NCBI GenBank assembly: GCA_032164245.1
Contig: JAVMKO010000001.1
Location: 249,807,644-249,871,643, forward strand
Length of the DNA: 64,000 nucleotides
Reading direction: 5' to 3'
Source: Sternotherus odoratus
Taxonomy: Eukaryota > Chordata > Testudines > Kinosternidae
The notes beneath the pieces were generated by a model. That model did not search any database and was not told the DNA's origin. It was given only the letters and a program-made list of their open reading frames with translations. Numbering within the stretch: the first letter of the stretch is position 1; each line of letters opens with the position of its first letter. Positions 9,953-23,066 of this stretch are shown piece by piece. The position numbers and the translations under genes were made by a program.

Positions 9953-10735
9953 ATTACTTCTGCAGGAATTCTGCACCACTGCATGTGCGCAGAATTCATG
10001 TCCCTCACAGATTTCTTTCCTTCCCCGCAGAAAATTAACTTTCTGACAGGGAAGCAAAGGGAAGCTGCAGGAGCAGTCATCTGCCATTCCTTAGCAGCGC
10101 AGATACATCATTTCAGGCACCCAGAGCAGCCATCAGAGGAGTAAATCACCTCAGGGCTGGGGACACCACAGCCAGTGGCTCCTACCCTGAGCCGGGATCA
10201 GCTGCTAGTCCCAGCTGGGCGGGAGGCAGGAGAGGATAGGATTTCCTATTCCCGTGCAAGGAGTGGCTGGGGTTGTGTCAGTCCCACCCCCTAAAACCTC
10301 CCCCATCTGCAGGAAGCTCAGCATCCTCCTCTGCTTCCTGTCTCCATTGCACCTCAGCTGTGGGGGATAGGGGTCATTGTACAGGGAGCTTCTCCCCCAT
10401 CCACTCAAGCCACGTGCATCCAGATCTACTATGCCCAGACACCCGCACCTAGCCTCACTCCATCCCCTTAGCCCTCCATGCCTGAAAACCACATCCCACT
10501 GAACCTCAGCCCCTGCATCTGTAGCCCCCATGCACCCAGAACCCCTGCCTCTGCACCCCCACCCCTGCACCCAGACCACCCCCCACTGAGCTCCCTGAAC
10601 TCAGACCCCTATCACGATGATCCCCACCCCCGTGCACCACCCTGAGCCCCCACATCCAGACCCCCATGCTGCTGGCTCCCAACTATCTCCACCCAGACCC
10701 CATCCCACTAAGCCCCACTCCCACAACAGACGTAG
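9953..10735. repeat. Probable dispersed repeat with C-rich body
   Basis: The start, TACTTCTGCAGGAATTCTGC, and the partly inverted GCGCAGAATTCATG that follows look like the edge of an interspersed element. It continues into about 500 bp of CCCCAC/CCCTG-rich low-complexity sequence to about 10735. Open frames over it are compositional. The right boundary is uncertain. Confidence 0.4.
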
Positions 10736-11249
10736 TTTTTAAAAATCCTACAAAACTCTCGCTCAACATACAATCTTTACTTACCATTAGAGACATGAAA
10801 ATTGCAGTGGTTTCAGTTCCCAGGGCTTTATGCAAACCTTTTGCAGTTTTGGCTTGTGAGGTTCACACATCCTTATTTTTGCTTATAGTTTCAATTTTGA
10901 ATGAACCCAAAAAAAGCCAAAGTGAAAATCAGCTGAAATGGCCAATTTTTGCCTAGTTTCAGATGCAGACCATGTAAAACCACTGTGTTTGGCCTGATTT
11001 TTGCCTGAAACTATAAATAGTCCCTTCAATTGAAACTCAACCCTGGTTGACACAAACCACAGCCAAGGCTCATGTGAAAGTTTATGAACCTTGGTGAATG
11101 TTTCGGAGATCCTTGCCTGTGTTTGGGGTTTGTAACAAAATCTGAACCCTACTCAATTTTACCTGCTTGGTTTGAGGTTTCATTGCCAAACTTTTACACA
11201 GTCTACTTCCCATCTAATGTACCCTCCTTTGTCGTGGGAAGGAAGCCAG

Positions 11250-11400
11250 GACAAGCACATAGGGCACCAGACTAGAAGACCTCTATTCTGTTCATGGATC
11301 TGCCACCGACTTCCTCGCTGATGGAGGACAAATCATTTCACGTCTCAGGGAAATGTGTTTCTCCATCTCTAAAAAGGGATAAAAAACGCTTACCCCCCTT
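11250..11400 (+). repeat. MIR fragment
   Basis: MIR-like order: GGCACCAGACTAGAAGACCT, CTGCCACCGACTTCC, TCATTTCACGTCTCAGGG, CTCCATCTCTAAAAAGGG. Plus orientation, diverged. Confidence 0.65.
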
Positions 11401-12860
11401 TGAAATGTACACAGGAAAAGTGCAACTATGAGCCACATTTCATTATTTGTCTCTGAATGAAATGTGAACCCCTGGCTTCCATATAGCTCGACTTGTTTTA
11501 AATTGGGCCTGACCCAGCAAACCAAATTCCCATTGCCGGAAAGCATCATCTGGCCCATCATTTTAAAATAACATTAAGGTCTATTTTCTTATTGAAAGCA
11601 TATGTCTTAACCCATTTTAATTGCTACCAAGATGCTTGGCATTGAAGTTAAACACCAATATTTTTTTAATGTCCATCCCTCAAAAGAAAACTGACCATAC
11701 CATCCATTTTTTGGCCCCCGTCTTCAGTTCCAAATTCTGCACAAAGTATGAGTTTGTTTCTGCCGAAGTACATCATGTCACAAATGGCCTTCATCAAGGA
11801 CATTCTTTTGTGGCTGATACATTAGACTTTTCAGTCCATTCACCTGAAATAAAAGTGTAAGCTTGTCTTAGTGGAGCTGTCATGGCTCATTTGATTATTC
11901 AGAGTTTGTTCTTTGGTCTAGTGTACCAGGAGCTTTTTGCTAGTCAGTGTTATTTAATACATTCATCTGTCTGGACTGGAGGATGTTAAGCAAAGTTGGG
12001 AAGGAGGGTTTCTTAAAATAGACCTATATATTTAAGCAAATCTGCCTTCCTCCTGGAAGCACCCTGAGGTCATCCTCCACGTAGTATGGTTAGAGGTCCT
12101 ATACAATCTCCCGGGTGCATGTGGTCAACTCCTGGCTCTGCTCTCTCCCAGGTACTCAGGGGAATGACAGGTCCATGTCAAGTTTCTTGGGGGCAAGTCA
12201 GGAAATGTCATGATAGAAGCTACTTGTGAGACTGACCGTCGCATGCCTCGAAGCAATGAGAACTCTACATCCAGAACCAGACCACGTTCCCTAGACTTCT
12301 GGGTAGAGAGGACCCTGTGCACATGAACCCAACTCTTGCAGAAGGACCCAGTTGAAAGTTACTCCAGAGCTGGAGATCTGTTTCAGGAACATACACGGTT
12401 CAACTCTCCATCTAAATCCTGTAGGGAATCTGCTGAAAAGTTGATATAGAGTGAGGCTGCCTGGCCATTCTGTGGCAATCAGTTGAGGTTACTCTGGTGG
12501 TGAATCTCCATTCACCTTGCACCACTGTGATGTCATATGGACTCCATGCCTGGTTTCTAATGGGGAGGGGGAGTTGAGACACTCCTGGTTGGTTCATTAA
12601 GGTGACAAACACTGTCCCTCCACTGCCCTCCTATAGATTTGGATGAAACTTTATGAAGACAGCCTTGCTGAGTTTTTTCAGAAATGGCACCTCTTCATTC
12701 AGAACCCTTGATGATATGGTCTTTAATTACATAATCACATACTGTTTACTTTGTTCACTGCACACGATGGACCTGCTCTGGGAAGGAACCAGGATTGCGT
12801 AGTGAAGGAGGGTTTTGGCTGTAGGACTCTTACCTCATTTGTTGCAGAACTTGGAAGGTG
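11401..12860. other. Non-coding, nothing recognised
   Basis: No supported exon, RNA gene or nameable element. Confidence 0.4.
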
Positions 12861-12867
12861 TATAGTA

Positions 12868-13130
12868 AATGAGGCAGTGGATTGCAGGAAGAGAAAGGAT
12901 GGTCTCATGACTGTAGAGTTCAAATCTGCACTGGGGAATTGGATTCTATCCCTGCCTCTGTCACAGTGTTGCCGTGTGGTACTGAGCAAGTCACTTACAC
13001 CAAACTTTTCACATGAGATCACTAATTGTCTGTTCCTCATTTTCTGGGTGCCCAACTTGAGACCCTGGCGTCTGATTTGCAAAAGAGGCGAGTGCTCACA
13101 GCCCCACCTGAAGTCAATGGGAGCTGTGCT
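12868..13130 (+). repeat. MIR-like SINE fragment with adjoining old repeat
   Basis: Shows GGATTGCAGG, GATTCTATCCCTGCCTCTGT, GCAAGTCACTTACACC and CTGTTCCTCATTTTCTGG in MIR order. Beyond 13060 it runs into GCCCAACTTGAGACCC and CACCTGAAGTCAATGGGAG, an old reptile repeat motif. Confidence 0.5.
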
Positions 13131-16100
13131 TTGAATGTAGAAAGTGCCAAGTACTCTGAATAATCAGATCCTAGGTGTCCTAAATTGGGCTCTCAAAATT
13201 AGTAGATACTTCGGCTTTAATCTTTCTCCCCATCTGTAAAAAAGGGGATAATAAATTCACATCTCATGGGGGGGAGGTGCCGGAAAAGAAATGAATTAAT
13301 GTTTGTGAAACACTCAGATATTATAGTTATGAGCACCATAGAAAAGCCAATGAGGAAATTAATAGTTATACATTGAGAGGGGGTAATAAGGTCTAGAATC
13401 ATCTGTTTAACAATGAAGATAAAATAAAATACTGAATAGCTGTCACTACGTGAGTACTGTCTATGCTGTGCATTAAATGAGGCAGGTGGAAAAAAATAGA
13501 ATGTGATCATGTAATTATGTGACTGTATCATTCAAAATGCATATGCATATGTATGGGGGGGGGGGGTTAAAGTTAGGACTGTCCTAATTTTTGAGTGCTT
13601 AATTTAGTAACCTTAGTAGTATTCTTTCAACAGATTTTTTGGTGTGTAATTTCCTAGGTTTTTTTTAAGAAAAGCAAACTGAAAAACAAAAAGAATTCCT
13701 ATCACTGGGCATCATGTTGACATGCACATGGGTCATCAGCAGGGATGGAACCTTTGGATCCACTGCAAAAATGCCTGCCCCTTGGTTTATGGAATAGCTG
13801 GTTGTAATAGTAAGTTGTTTCTGAGGACTAGCGCTATAGAGGGATGAGAAACTTGGGCAGGGAGTTTCACAGGTATTTGCTGACAGCAGAGGAATGGTGA
13901 GATTTGGCAATCTTTGGTTCCATTCCATGCTCTGGAGGGGAATGTGCTCTTGTGGGCACAGATTTTTTTGCCCGTTCCCCTCCAAGTGTGATACCTTCTG
14001 CCTCATCTTCTCCAGACTGTCCATGTCACAGTCTTGTCTGTTTCTCAGCTAAGGCTTCTTGTCCCAGTGCCATTCTCCTCACCTAACTCGTCCCAGTCTC
14101 CTCATGTTTATCATCCCAGTCCCAGTTTTATTGCCTAGTAAATCCTAGAAAGTTCCCAGTCCCAACTGCCTCCCTCCCATTTCCAGAACTAGTCTCCTAA
14201 ACCAGCAGCTCCCAATCTGCCCTTTACCCCAACTCCCAGTCCCAGTTTCCCTCTCCCGCAAGTTAGCCTTCAGTCCCTGTCTTTCCTCACCTTTTTCAGG
14301 CACCATGTCCCAGTATACTTTCCCCACCTTTTCCCCCTCAGATTTAGCTCTAGTCCCCTTTGCATGTGATTCAGGTAGCTTCCTCCTTCAGTTGCTTGGG
14401 TGTCAGCAGGTCAGGCATTGAAAGCAGAGGAGAGACAGTCTCCCTACCTTCAGGTGCAGAGCCTGACTACAGTGCACAGAGCTGCAATTGCAGGGAAGGT
14501 CCTGCTCAGCCCCACTCTGGAGCGTGCCCAGTGTGGACAGACTCTTCAGGGTCTGTAGCTCTGAAGCTTTACTGAGCATGTAGGAACCACCATTTTTCGA
14601 ATGCTTTTAATTGAATCAAATTTGAGAGTTTGGGGGGGGGGGGAAGAAGAACAAAAGGCGCATCCCTGGCACAAAGGCCATCCCTCCCTGCCAAATTCCA
14701 AGTCCCTGCTCCAAAGCTTGGAGGCTCTAGAGTAGACCTTCTCAATGAAGTGGACTCTTTTCTAAATAATAATAATAATAATAATAACAAGGACAAAACA
14801 ACGTATTTTCCTCTCAGCCTATTCTCAGAAACAGCTCAGCACGTTTTGCTGCAACTTTCAAAAATGTTTCAGCCTAAGGAAGACACCCAGCCTGGAAATG
14901 AAACAGTTAAAGTTTAGCAGCTGGAAACAGAGTCTTAAAATGGAAAGTGTCAGGTAACTGTAAGAATAAACAGTGCTTCCATCCATAAGTCATCCATTCT
15001 ACACAGAGTCCTTTGTGTGATTTAATTCCATTTAACAGTCTAGACTAGTCTCCTCCTCTGCACTGAGCAGCCCAATTTAGGAGCAGCAAACTCTCTGGGC
15101 ATATAATACAAAAATTAAGCGTTAAAGGATATGGCATTGGTAAGCAGGGTGCATAGCATGGAGACCTATTTTTCCTTTGCGTGCTCAGACAGGTCCCATA
15201 CATTCTATCTAATGCACCTATGTCTTTTCTTCTTTCTATTACAGAACAAATAAATTTTAAAAACCTCATAATGTTGCTGTGCCATATGATCGCAGCCCAA
15301 TCAATTACCACCTTCTAAAGATGACTCATTGTTTTGATCTGTAACATAAAACACAAGAACACCGTGAAAGCCTTTTAGAATAACTCCAAAGACGTATTTT
15401 TCCATTTGTGGTTTCATTTAAAAAAAAATCTTCCTCCACAACATGAAGCACAGTTCGCGAAGAGCATATACGGTGCACAACAATATGGGGGAAAGAAGCA
15501 GCTCCCATCATTCTCCTCCTTAATCCTTCTGTCTAATTTTGGGGTCCACATCAAAATCCCACTGTAAGCGCTAGAATAGTAAGGATCCAGTGCTATAAAC
15601 CTTTGTATACAAGTAGTCCCATTTACCTCACTGAGATGACTTGTGTGAGTAGTGGCTACTTGCCTAAGTAAAGGTTTGTAGAATCAGAGCCATTTACTGT
15701 GTTACATATTTTGTGATGAATTAATTCATGTCAATTGTATATCAGATTTATACAGTTAGAGATCCAAACAATGTGTAGAAATAGTCAATTTGGAATAATC
15801 TCTCCTGCTTTCATATTAGACTAATAATGTCCTTATTACATTCAGTAGTTTGCCAAAGAGACTTTCTTGGTTACTACTTTTTATTACATCTGTTTACAGT
15901 CTGGGATTCCACCCTGCAGATCATCATTTTCTGCTCTGCAGGATACAATCCATTGAATAATATGGAGTTTCTGTAAAAAACACTCCCTTCAAGACACTTT
16001 CTTCCAGCAGGAATTTGGATTTTGAAGGCAGCAGGCCTGTATGACATTTAATTAATGAAATGTAGGACAAAAATTCTGCTTTTTTTCTCTTTGTAGTCAT

Positions 16101-17720
16101 GTAATTCTAAATATGGCTTTCTTTTTTGAAGACAACAAGCAACTTTTAATCCCTTTTAATGGATACAATAAGCCTTTTGAGGCACCATAAACATATGAAT
16201 GTTTTTTTTTTCCGTGTGAAGATTGTATAGTAAAGAGAGAAAATAGTGCTTGACAGGTGAGGAGTCTTTACAGTATTGATCAATATATGTTACAGCTCCT
16301 CAAGGAAGAAAAGGTACAGCGGAGTTGAAAAAGAAGGCCTTTGTGTTGAACAGTCCATTTCCTGAGCCTTTCAAAGCCACTAGAGAGTTAACAAAAATGT
16401 AATTATGGGCTGACTTCTGAAATAGCAGTGAAGATTTCCCTTTTTAAAATTGCCCAAAGCTTTTTCTTGCATGACTGGACCATCATGACCCCACATATGG
16501 TATCTGTCTACTTCAATCTATGAAGAATGTTCTTAGGTGAGCTACACCTTCAGTCCCATCCTTTTGGAAATTATATATGCTTTATATGCTGTATGAGAAG
16601 CGTAGGATTAATAATTCCTGGTTCATCTATTAAAATATTTATTTCCTATATCCTTTTTTCTTTCCCTTCTTAGATACAGCCTCTACTGTTGAAAAGACTT
16701 GGCCTACGTTAAGGACTTTTGCAGGAAATGAACATATAATAAAATATTGTTTCTTGTGGTGAGTGCTTCTGAAACTCAGAATAAAGCAGACCTTTTCAAC
16801 TGCCACTGGTGTACATACAGAGCAGACTAATTAGATACTAACTGGCAATATTTTGCCTGAATCTATTAATGCACAGTCTGATTTTTTCTGCTAGCTGTCT
16901 CAGAAATGCTTCTCGTGATTTGAAGTGTAGGTTGTTGATTGCTGTTACATGGGTCTATAATAATGAAATCAACCTTTTGTACTCAAAGGCCACTCATTCT
17001 GATCATCCTTTCTTGCTATATACACAGACCATGGGTTTAATCCAGTCAGTACTTAGTATGAAGCAGACTTGCACATCCTCAAGGTGACTTTGTGACTGAT
17101 TAAAAAAGGAGAGGATGAGGGGGAGGGGAAGATTGAAGGAGAAGCACAAATTGTGGTTGAGATATGTTTTACATGCAGATATTTTCAGTGTTTCTCGACC
17201 ATCGGCTATGATATTAAAAATTAAACCACTGAACATTTCGCCATTGGGGAAAAGATTGTGTAAAGCTTGTAAAGCAGTATTCGTGCACTGGAAGATTCTT
17301 GCTCCTAACTCCTTAGTCCTGGTCTTTTCTCAGCTGTTAGTCCAGGAAGTCAGTTTACATTTATCCTTACTTTACAGACACCCAGATTTCCTATGTGATC
17401 TGGCTGTGACCACTGCTTGGTCCGACCACACAATCTGACTGTGATCACTGCTTGGTTATATGTACACACATTCTCTCAAACCATGGTTCTTATCATGCCC
17501 TTCATTGTAGAATCTGAGTGCCTGATTAATCTCTGCTTCTGTCTCCTCAGTTATCTAAGCATTTCTAGTATCTGCATCAACCACACAAGGGGCTAGCTTC
17601 CTTGCTCTGGCTCTGGAACCAAGCCTGGGTAAGAATATACAAGCACTTTCAACATTTATACTTTTAAATTCACTCTTTGGGAAAATTTGCACCAGGAAAC
17701 TGGATTACTTGAAGTGAACA
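13131..17720. other. Non-coding; microsatellite and G-runs only
   Basis: Contains a G-run at about 13555-13567, another at about 14631-14642 and an (AAT)n tract at about 14764-14787. No exon with credible splice sites, no named transposon. Confidence 0.4.
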
Positions 17721-17724
17721 CAAA

Positions 17725-17845
17725 AGCCCTTCTGGGCAGAGACTGCCTTGTTTTGTGTGTTTTTACAGTGTCTAGTACAACGAGGCCTTGATATTGTTTG
17801 GGCATTACGATAATACTAATATTACTATTACTACTATGAAATGCA
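17725..17845 (+). repeat. SINE 3' tail
   Basis: CTTCTGGGCAGAGACTGCCT, ACAGTGTCTAGTACAACGAG and the (ATTACTA)-rich end match a recurrent SINE tail. Related tails are seen near 18020, 20000 and 33370. Confidence 0.5.
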
Positions 17846-18019
17846 AAGATGGAGAATGGGAATTCATGGGATACATTTTTACATTAACTACCAAACTCAA
17901 GTTTCTAAGATCCCTTTGTAAATTCTATCTACATTAGGGATATTTTTGAGAAAATGTCCCTCCATTGCTAACACTGGTTCAGTTGAACAGCTGCTGGTGA
18001 GATTGAGAGGGATTTCTTT

Positions 18020-18110
18020 TTGTTTTGTGTTAGTACAAGCTCCTAGCACAATGGGGTCCTGGTCCGTGACTGGAGCTCCTAGGTGCTATAATATTATAAA
18101 TACATGGTAA
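18020..18110 (+). repeat. SINE 3' tail
   Basis: AGCTCCTAGCACAATGGGGT, CCTGGTCCGTGACTGGAGCT and GCTATAATATTATAAATAC belong to the same tail family as 17725. Confidence 0.55.
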
Positions 18111-19995
18111 TAAGTAGATTGATCTGTAGCTGCTAATAACATTTTAATCAAATACCCCTGCTGGGAATAGGACTAATCAGCACGGTGCTGCAAATGATGG
18201 CCAGCAGTTATGTTAGGTCTACCAACATGGCCTTGTTCAGCTGAACCAGTGTTAGCGACATTGGAAATGGTTTCTAATTTTTCCCTTGTGTAGAGAGGCC
18301 CCAGAGAAGCAGTAAAGTGAGAGACCCTGTCTTCTAGTCTCTCTAGTACTCAGAACGTCAATTCCTCCTGATTTCACAATAAGATGATCAAAGGAACTTT
18401 GCACCATGAGACAAAAAAGGTTAGGTTTCCTCCCAGACCCCTAAGCAATTCCGCTTTTCCCTGAAAGGATCCTTCATTGTGTCCATTTTTGCTTTTTCCC
18501 TTTCTGCTGGTGCATTGTCAAAGATACTCCCCTCTTTGTTAATACAGTCCCTTTCCTAATTAGCCTCTTCACACATGTACAGCAGGTGTTCTGCTACCAG
18601 TGCTACTGACTATTAATTGGAAAGTGTTATTTTCTACTTTTTGCCATTCTCTACGTTGCTACCTTCACAAATAAGATACTGGCAGAGATAATGTATCAGT
18701 ACTAGAAAAGCTGTTTCACCGAGAAAGCTGTGGCAGCGCCTTCAACACCTTCACGGGATATTTTATTACCCCTTTGTGTATTTCAGCCTGTGCATTAATC
18801 ATTACCGTGAGGCAAGGAGAAAATTGTTAGAGTCTCCTGAGGTGAAGGCTGTGTCTAAAGCTGCTGAGGGCTCTGCGGTGTATTTTAGTGGTTTTGAAGC
18901 TGAATTAACCTGAATTCTCTTTTTTTCAGCATGACCAACTGTAGGCTGCCTGCAGAAACCACTTCCCTGCCTGAGAAAAAATAGGGCCGGGTTTACGTGT
19001 TTCTTACCAGATCAAAGTGGGGACAGTTATTGGGGTCATTTGTCATCTCTATGGCAATAAAGCAAATGGTGCCATAGGATTAGGAGTCCTTGATTTAGGT
19101 CATTTGTGGACCCCTGTGGATGTTTTACTCAAAATCTATGGCATTTTACAGCAGTATTGCTCTGTGCTGTTGATAGTACAAGACAAAAGTAGTGATCTGA
19201 CAAAAAAAAGTTTTCCTTGTGAGTATCCAAGAATGGCATTTATTCAAAAGCGCGTATTTGCAAGTGCACACCTAATTTGTGTGATCATGTGTGAAATCAG
19301 GTACTTGCACACGTAAATTAACTACACAAGCAAAAAGAAAGGCATACAAATTGAAAATTCAGGTATGCATGTAACTGTATGTGCAAGTAAGCAGGTATGT
19401 GTCTAAGTGCCCATTTGTGCCCACATATACCCAATTTACTTGCATGCACAAATAAGGGACACAATTGTGTGTGCATAGCTTAGGAAGTCAGGCTCTCATT
19501 ATATTATATACTTCTCAGAAAAGCATTCATCAGCATCGTAGGAAGAAGGAAAAGCTCTGAAATGTCAATTTGCCTGTAGAAACAGCCACTAACCTAATGT
19601 CACTGACAGCTTGAGGGACCAGATCTCACAGGTTAGTAGGCCAACATATTGGCTGATCGACTGATAAGACAAAAATATATAAAAAACAAAAAAACCCTAG
19701 CATGGAACTACCAGAGATTGGATGGGTTGGCAGGGCTGTGTTCAATTGTACTGTCTCCCATTTCTCTTCAAATTGTCTGCAAGTAGTTGGATGTAACTTC
19801 CACAAACACCATTTTGATGAGCTTCTGTGGAGGGAAACACCCTCTTCCAATCTCAGCCCCATTGTGCACTGCCACACGAGAACAAACAGCAAAGACATTT
19901 CAAAAGAGAGATGATGACATTGTAACAAAGTTGGGGAAAACACTACAGCAAATTAGTTCATAGCTCCATAATATCCTAACTCCTTCATCAGCTCA
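18111..19995. other. Non-coding, nothing recognised
   Basis: No supported coding exon or named element. A stretch around 19210-19480 repeats short TTGCACACGTA/TGCATG-type words and may be an old repeat. Confidence 0.4.
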
Positions 19996-19999
19996 ACCA

Positions 20000-20135
20000 C
20001 CCAGCTCATGAATTAGACTGTAAACTCTTTGGTTGGGAGCCATGTCTTTCTGTGGGTTTATATAGCACATAGTATAGTGAGGCCTTCTCCCTGATTAGGG
20101 CCTCTGGACACTACAATAATATAAATTATAAATAA
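20000..20135 (+). repeat. SINE 3' tail
   Basis: AGACTGTAAACTCTTTGGTT followed by GGGCCTCTGGACACTACAAT and an AATATAAATTATAAATAA tail, in the same order as the related copies. Confidence 0.5.
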
Positions 20136-20394
20136 ACTAATAATGGTTCACCGTCACAATCTATAGACAGAATAATTCATATTCTCATGGAAAGGCAATA
20201 ATTAATTAAAAGGACAAATAGATTTATCACAGTGCTCATGGAAGACGTTGAGTTTATTGCCTGGATACTAAAGGCCTTTGTCCATAGAATAGCTACAGCA
20301 TGTGGGAGATTTCCCAAGGCTGCTGTGCCAATACGTCTTAAGGGCCTGATTTTCAAAGGTAATAGGGTGTCTAATGATGCAGAGAGGCACATAG

Positions 20395-21350
20395 GGTGGG
20401 ATCCATAATGGGACTAAGGTGTTGCAATGCTGAGTATCACAGTGCCTAACTTGTAGAGGTCTAGAAAATCACGCAAACACCACTATGATCCACAAAAACA
20501 GAGTTAGCCGCCTAGGCTCTCTATGCAATGAATGGGGAGAGATGTGTGCCTAAGAATGCCATCCACAAAAGCCAGCACGCTAGGCTAACCAATGAAAAGG
20601 GTATGTCCTAGGCCCTGCTTCTCTCTTGGAGATAGGCCCCTAAGCCCAGGCCGCTGGGAGGAAGCTGCTGCTTGAGGTTAGGTGCCTGCATCATTTCACA
20701 AAAAGCCCAGGGCTTGGGGGAAAGGGAAGGATGTGGTGCTGAGTCTCCCTTACAACTTTTAACAAGTGAGTTAACTTCCACAAACACTATTCGGATGATC
20801 ATGAGCATGGGAGACCCAGCTTCAACTGGATTTGAAGAGGGGTGTCCTTTGTCTCAGGAGAGTGCACTATGAGATATTCTGATTTGGGGCACCCTCACTC
20901 TCTCCTGTTGAAGCTGGTCCATTGTGGCTAAAGAAAGAAAACATGAGTGGGCAAGAGAGAGTCTATATAGTTCAGTGGCTAGGGGATCCACCTGGGAGGT
21001 AGTAGACAAAACATCCAGTCCTTCCCCCCCCTCCAACCACCCTTTTAATATTTATCCACAGTGGAACAGCTTCAATAGGAGAGACTGAAAGAGCCCTACA
21101 TCGGAATATCTCACAGGTCAGTGATCAGAGCACTCTCCTGAAAAGTGGGACAGCCCATCTTAAATCTGTTCACTGCTATGGCCGAAAGGGGGCATTGAAC
21201 CCTCATCTCTGGTGGATGCTCTAACCACTGAATGGATCCTAGCTCTAACCTTGGCTCGCTGTGTGATCATCCACTTTAGGTATTTCACTCACTGTAATTT
21301 CTCCCATCTGTAAAAGGTATTTTCTCCCATCTGTAAAATGGGGAAAAAAC
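20395..21350. repeat. SINE-derived composite with large imperfect inverted repeat
   Basis: Arms at about 20853-20930 and 21057-21140 are imperfect reverse complements of each other: CCTGTTGAAGCTGGTCCATT opposes CAATAGGAGAGACTG and flanking bases, and GGAGAGTGCACT opposes GCACTCTCC. The spacer is about 125 bp. At 21160-21350 there is a tRNA/MIR-type SINE piece containing a short tandem duplication of TTCTCCCATCTGTAAAA. No coding potential is seen. Confidence 0.5.
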
Positions 21351-22019
21351 CTGATTTGTAAAATTCCCTGAGATTAATAGATTAAAAAGTACCACGTAAC
21401 ATTACTCTAGGGATAAGACTAGTGCACTGTGTGTGTCTGCTGTCTGTGGCCTTGATACTTCTGCTGTCCCGGCCTTTTAAAAAGTGCAAAATTATTGCTA
21501 ATTGTGGTGGTGGTTTCAGTGTTGTGACCTACATGGTCATTGGGAACTGAACTGAGCCCACTGAATCAGTTTAGATAGCTCACTAGTCACCCACTGGATG
21601 TGGGTCAGGTTTCAGATCTTATCAACATGGTTCATATTAGCACAGGAATATAGAGTTCCATATTTAGTGTGAAAACCCTAAGCCATTTGCCCCCAGGTAT
21701 TCACCATGTTTTAATGGAATCCTGGAAGCTCTGGCTACCAAATTATAAAATTACCATTGTATCTTTATTCTTTATTATAAATGTATTCTTCTATATTAAG
21801 AACACAGGCCCCTAAACCCATTTTTAAAGGACAGAGATGTTGTTCAAAAATAAAATCCAGGAGTGCTGACAACAAAATGTGGTGTTCTTTGTGAGCCAGG
21901 AAGCCCGGATTAAGTAGTCCAGTCAGTCAGCTCACTCATTTGAGGTAAACAAATTGACAAGGAAAAAAGTAACTTTGGGTTGGAAAAGTGATTTTGCGCT
22001 GTCTAGTGGACTGAACATG

Positions 22020-22180
22020 AGGACTGAGGGTCCTAAACACCTACTCTACCACTGACTTGTTGTATGATCATGGGGAAGTTCTTTAATCTCTGTGTGTCTC
22101 ACTTTCCCCATCTGTACCACATGCTCCAAAATACTGACAGTACTTACCTCACAGGTAAATTGAATCAGTTAGATCATTTT
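22020..22180 (+). repeat. MIR fragment
   Basis: Order TAGTGGACTGAACATGAGGA, ACTCTACCACTGACTTG, TTCTTTAATCTCTGTGTGTC and CACTTTCCCCATCTGTA is MIR in plus orientation. Confidence 0.75.
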
Positions 22181-22319
22181 GGTATAGCAGGTAGCCAATA
22201 TGGTAAACTAATGATGTTACTGAAATACAGTGGTCACCCTGAACGATGGACCTTGGATAAATATGTAACATCAATTACAAAAAAGGACAACAAAAATGAT
22301 TAGGGGTAAGGAATAGCTT

Positions 22320-22740
22320 CCCTTTGAGAAAGATTAATAAGACTGTGACTTTTCTGATTGGAAAAGACACAACAAAGCAGGGATATAATTGAGGTCTATA
22401 AAATCATGACTGATGTGGAAAAGTAAACAAGGAAGTGTTATTTACTCTTTCTCATAACACTAGAACTAGGGGTCTCCCAATAAAATTAATAGGCAGCAGC
22501 TTTAAAACAAACAAAAGGAAGTATCACATCCATACTGGGTCAGTTTCTATTAGCTAGGATGACCAGGACCTCTGTTTGCCAGAAGCTGGGAATGGGCAAC
22601 AGGGATGGATCACTTGATGATTTCCTGTTCTGTCCATTCCCTCTAGGGCAGCTGGCATTGGCCACTGTTGGCCGCCAAGATACTGGGCTAGATGGACCTT
22701 TGGTCTGACCCAGTAGGGCCGTTCTCATGTTCACCTCAGT
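22320..22740 (+). mobile_element. CR1 LINE 3' fragment
   Basis: Carries the typical reptile CR1 3' blocks ATAATTGAGGTCTATAAAAT, TGATTTCCTGTTCTGTCCAT and GATGGACCTTTGGTCTGACC, ending at GCCGTTCTCATGTT. Plus orientation, 5'-truncated. Confidence 0.85.
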
Positions 22741-22968
22741 ATCAGTGGCATACCCTGTAATTATTATAAGTATCGCCACTGATACTCAGGGGACATTATG
22801 TTACAGCAAAATTTGTGCATTTTAAAACATTTCTCACTATTACTCCAACTACTGCAATCAACAAAAGAGTGAACTCTAGTATAGATAAGACACTGGTGTT
22901 GTTACCACCATGTCACAAAGTCTTCCTCTGAGCAGGTTTAGATGACACAGACATTAAAATCCTAATAG

Positions 22969-23050
22969 AAGTGACAAAGAGTCCTGTGGTACCTTAAAGA
23001 CTCTTTGTCACTTCTGCTATTCCAGACTAACACGGCTACCTCTCTGATTC
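22969..23050 (+). mobile_element. Penelope-like element 3' end with inverted 5' tail
   Basis: The right end AGACTAACACGGCTACCTCT is the PLE 3' terminus in plus orientation. The 5' side AGTGACAAAGAGT is the reverse complement of ACTCTTTGTCACT a few bases downstream, so this is another hairpin insertion. A near-perfect duplication of TTAAAATCCTAATAG-like sequence at about 22954-22968 and 23051-23066 flanks it. Confidence 0.7.
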
Positions 23051-23066
23051 TTAAAAATCCTAGTAG

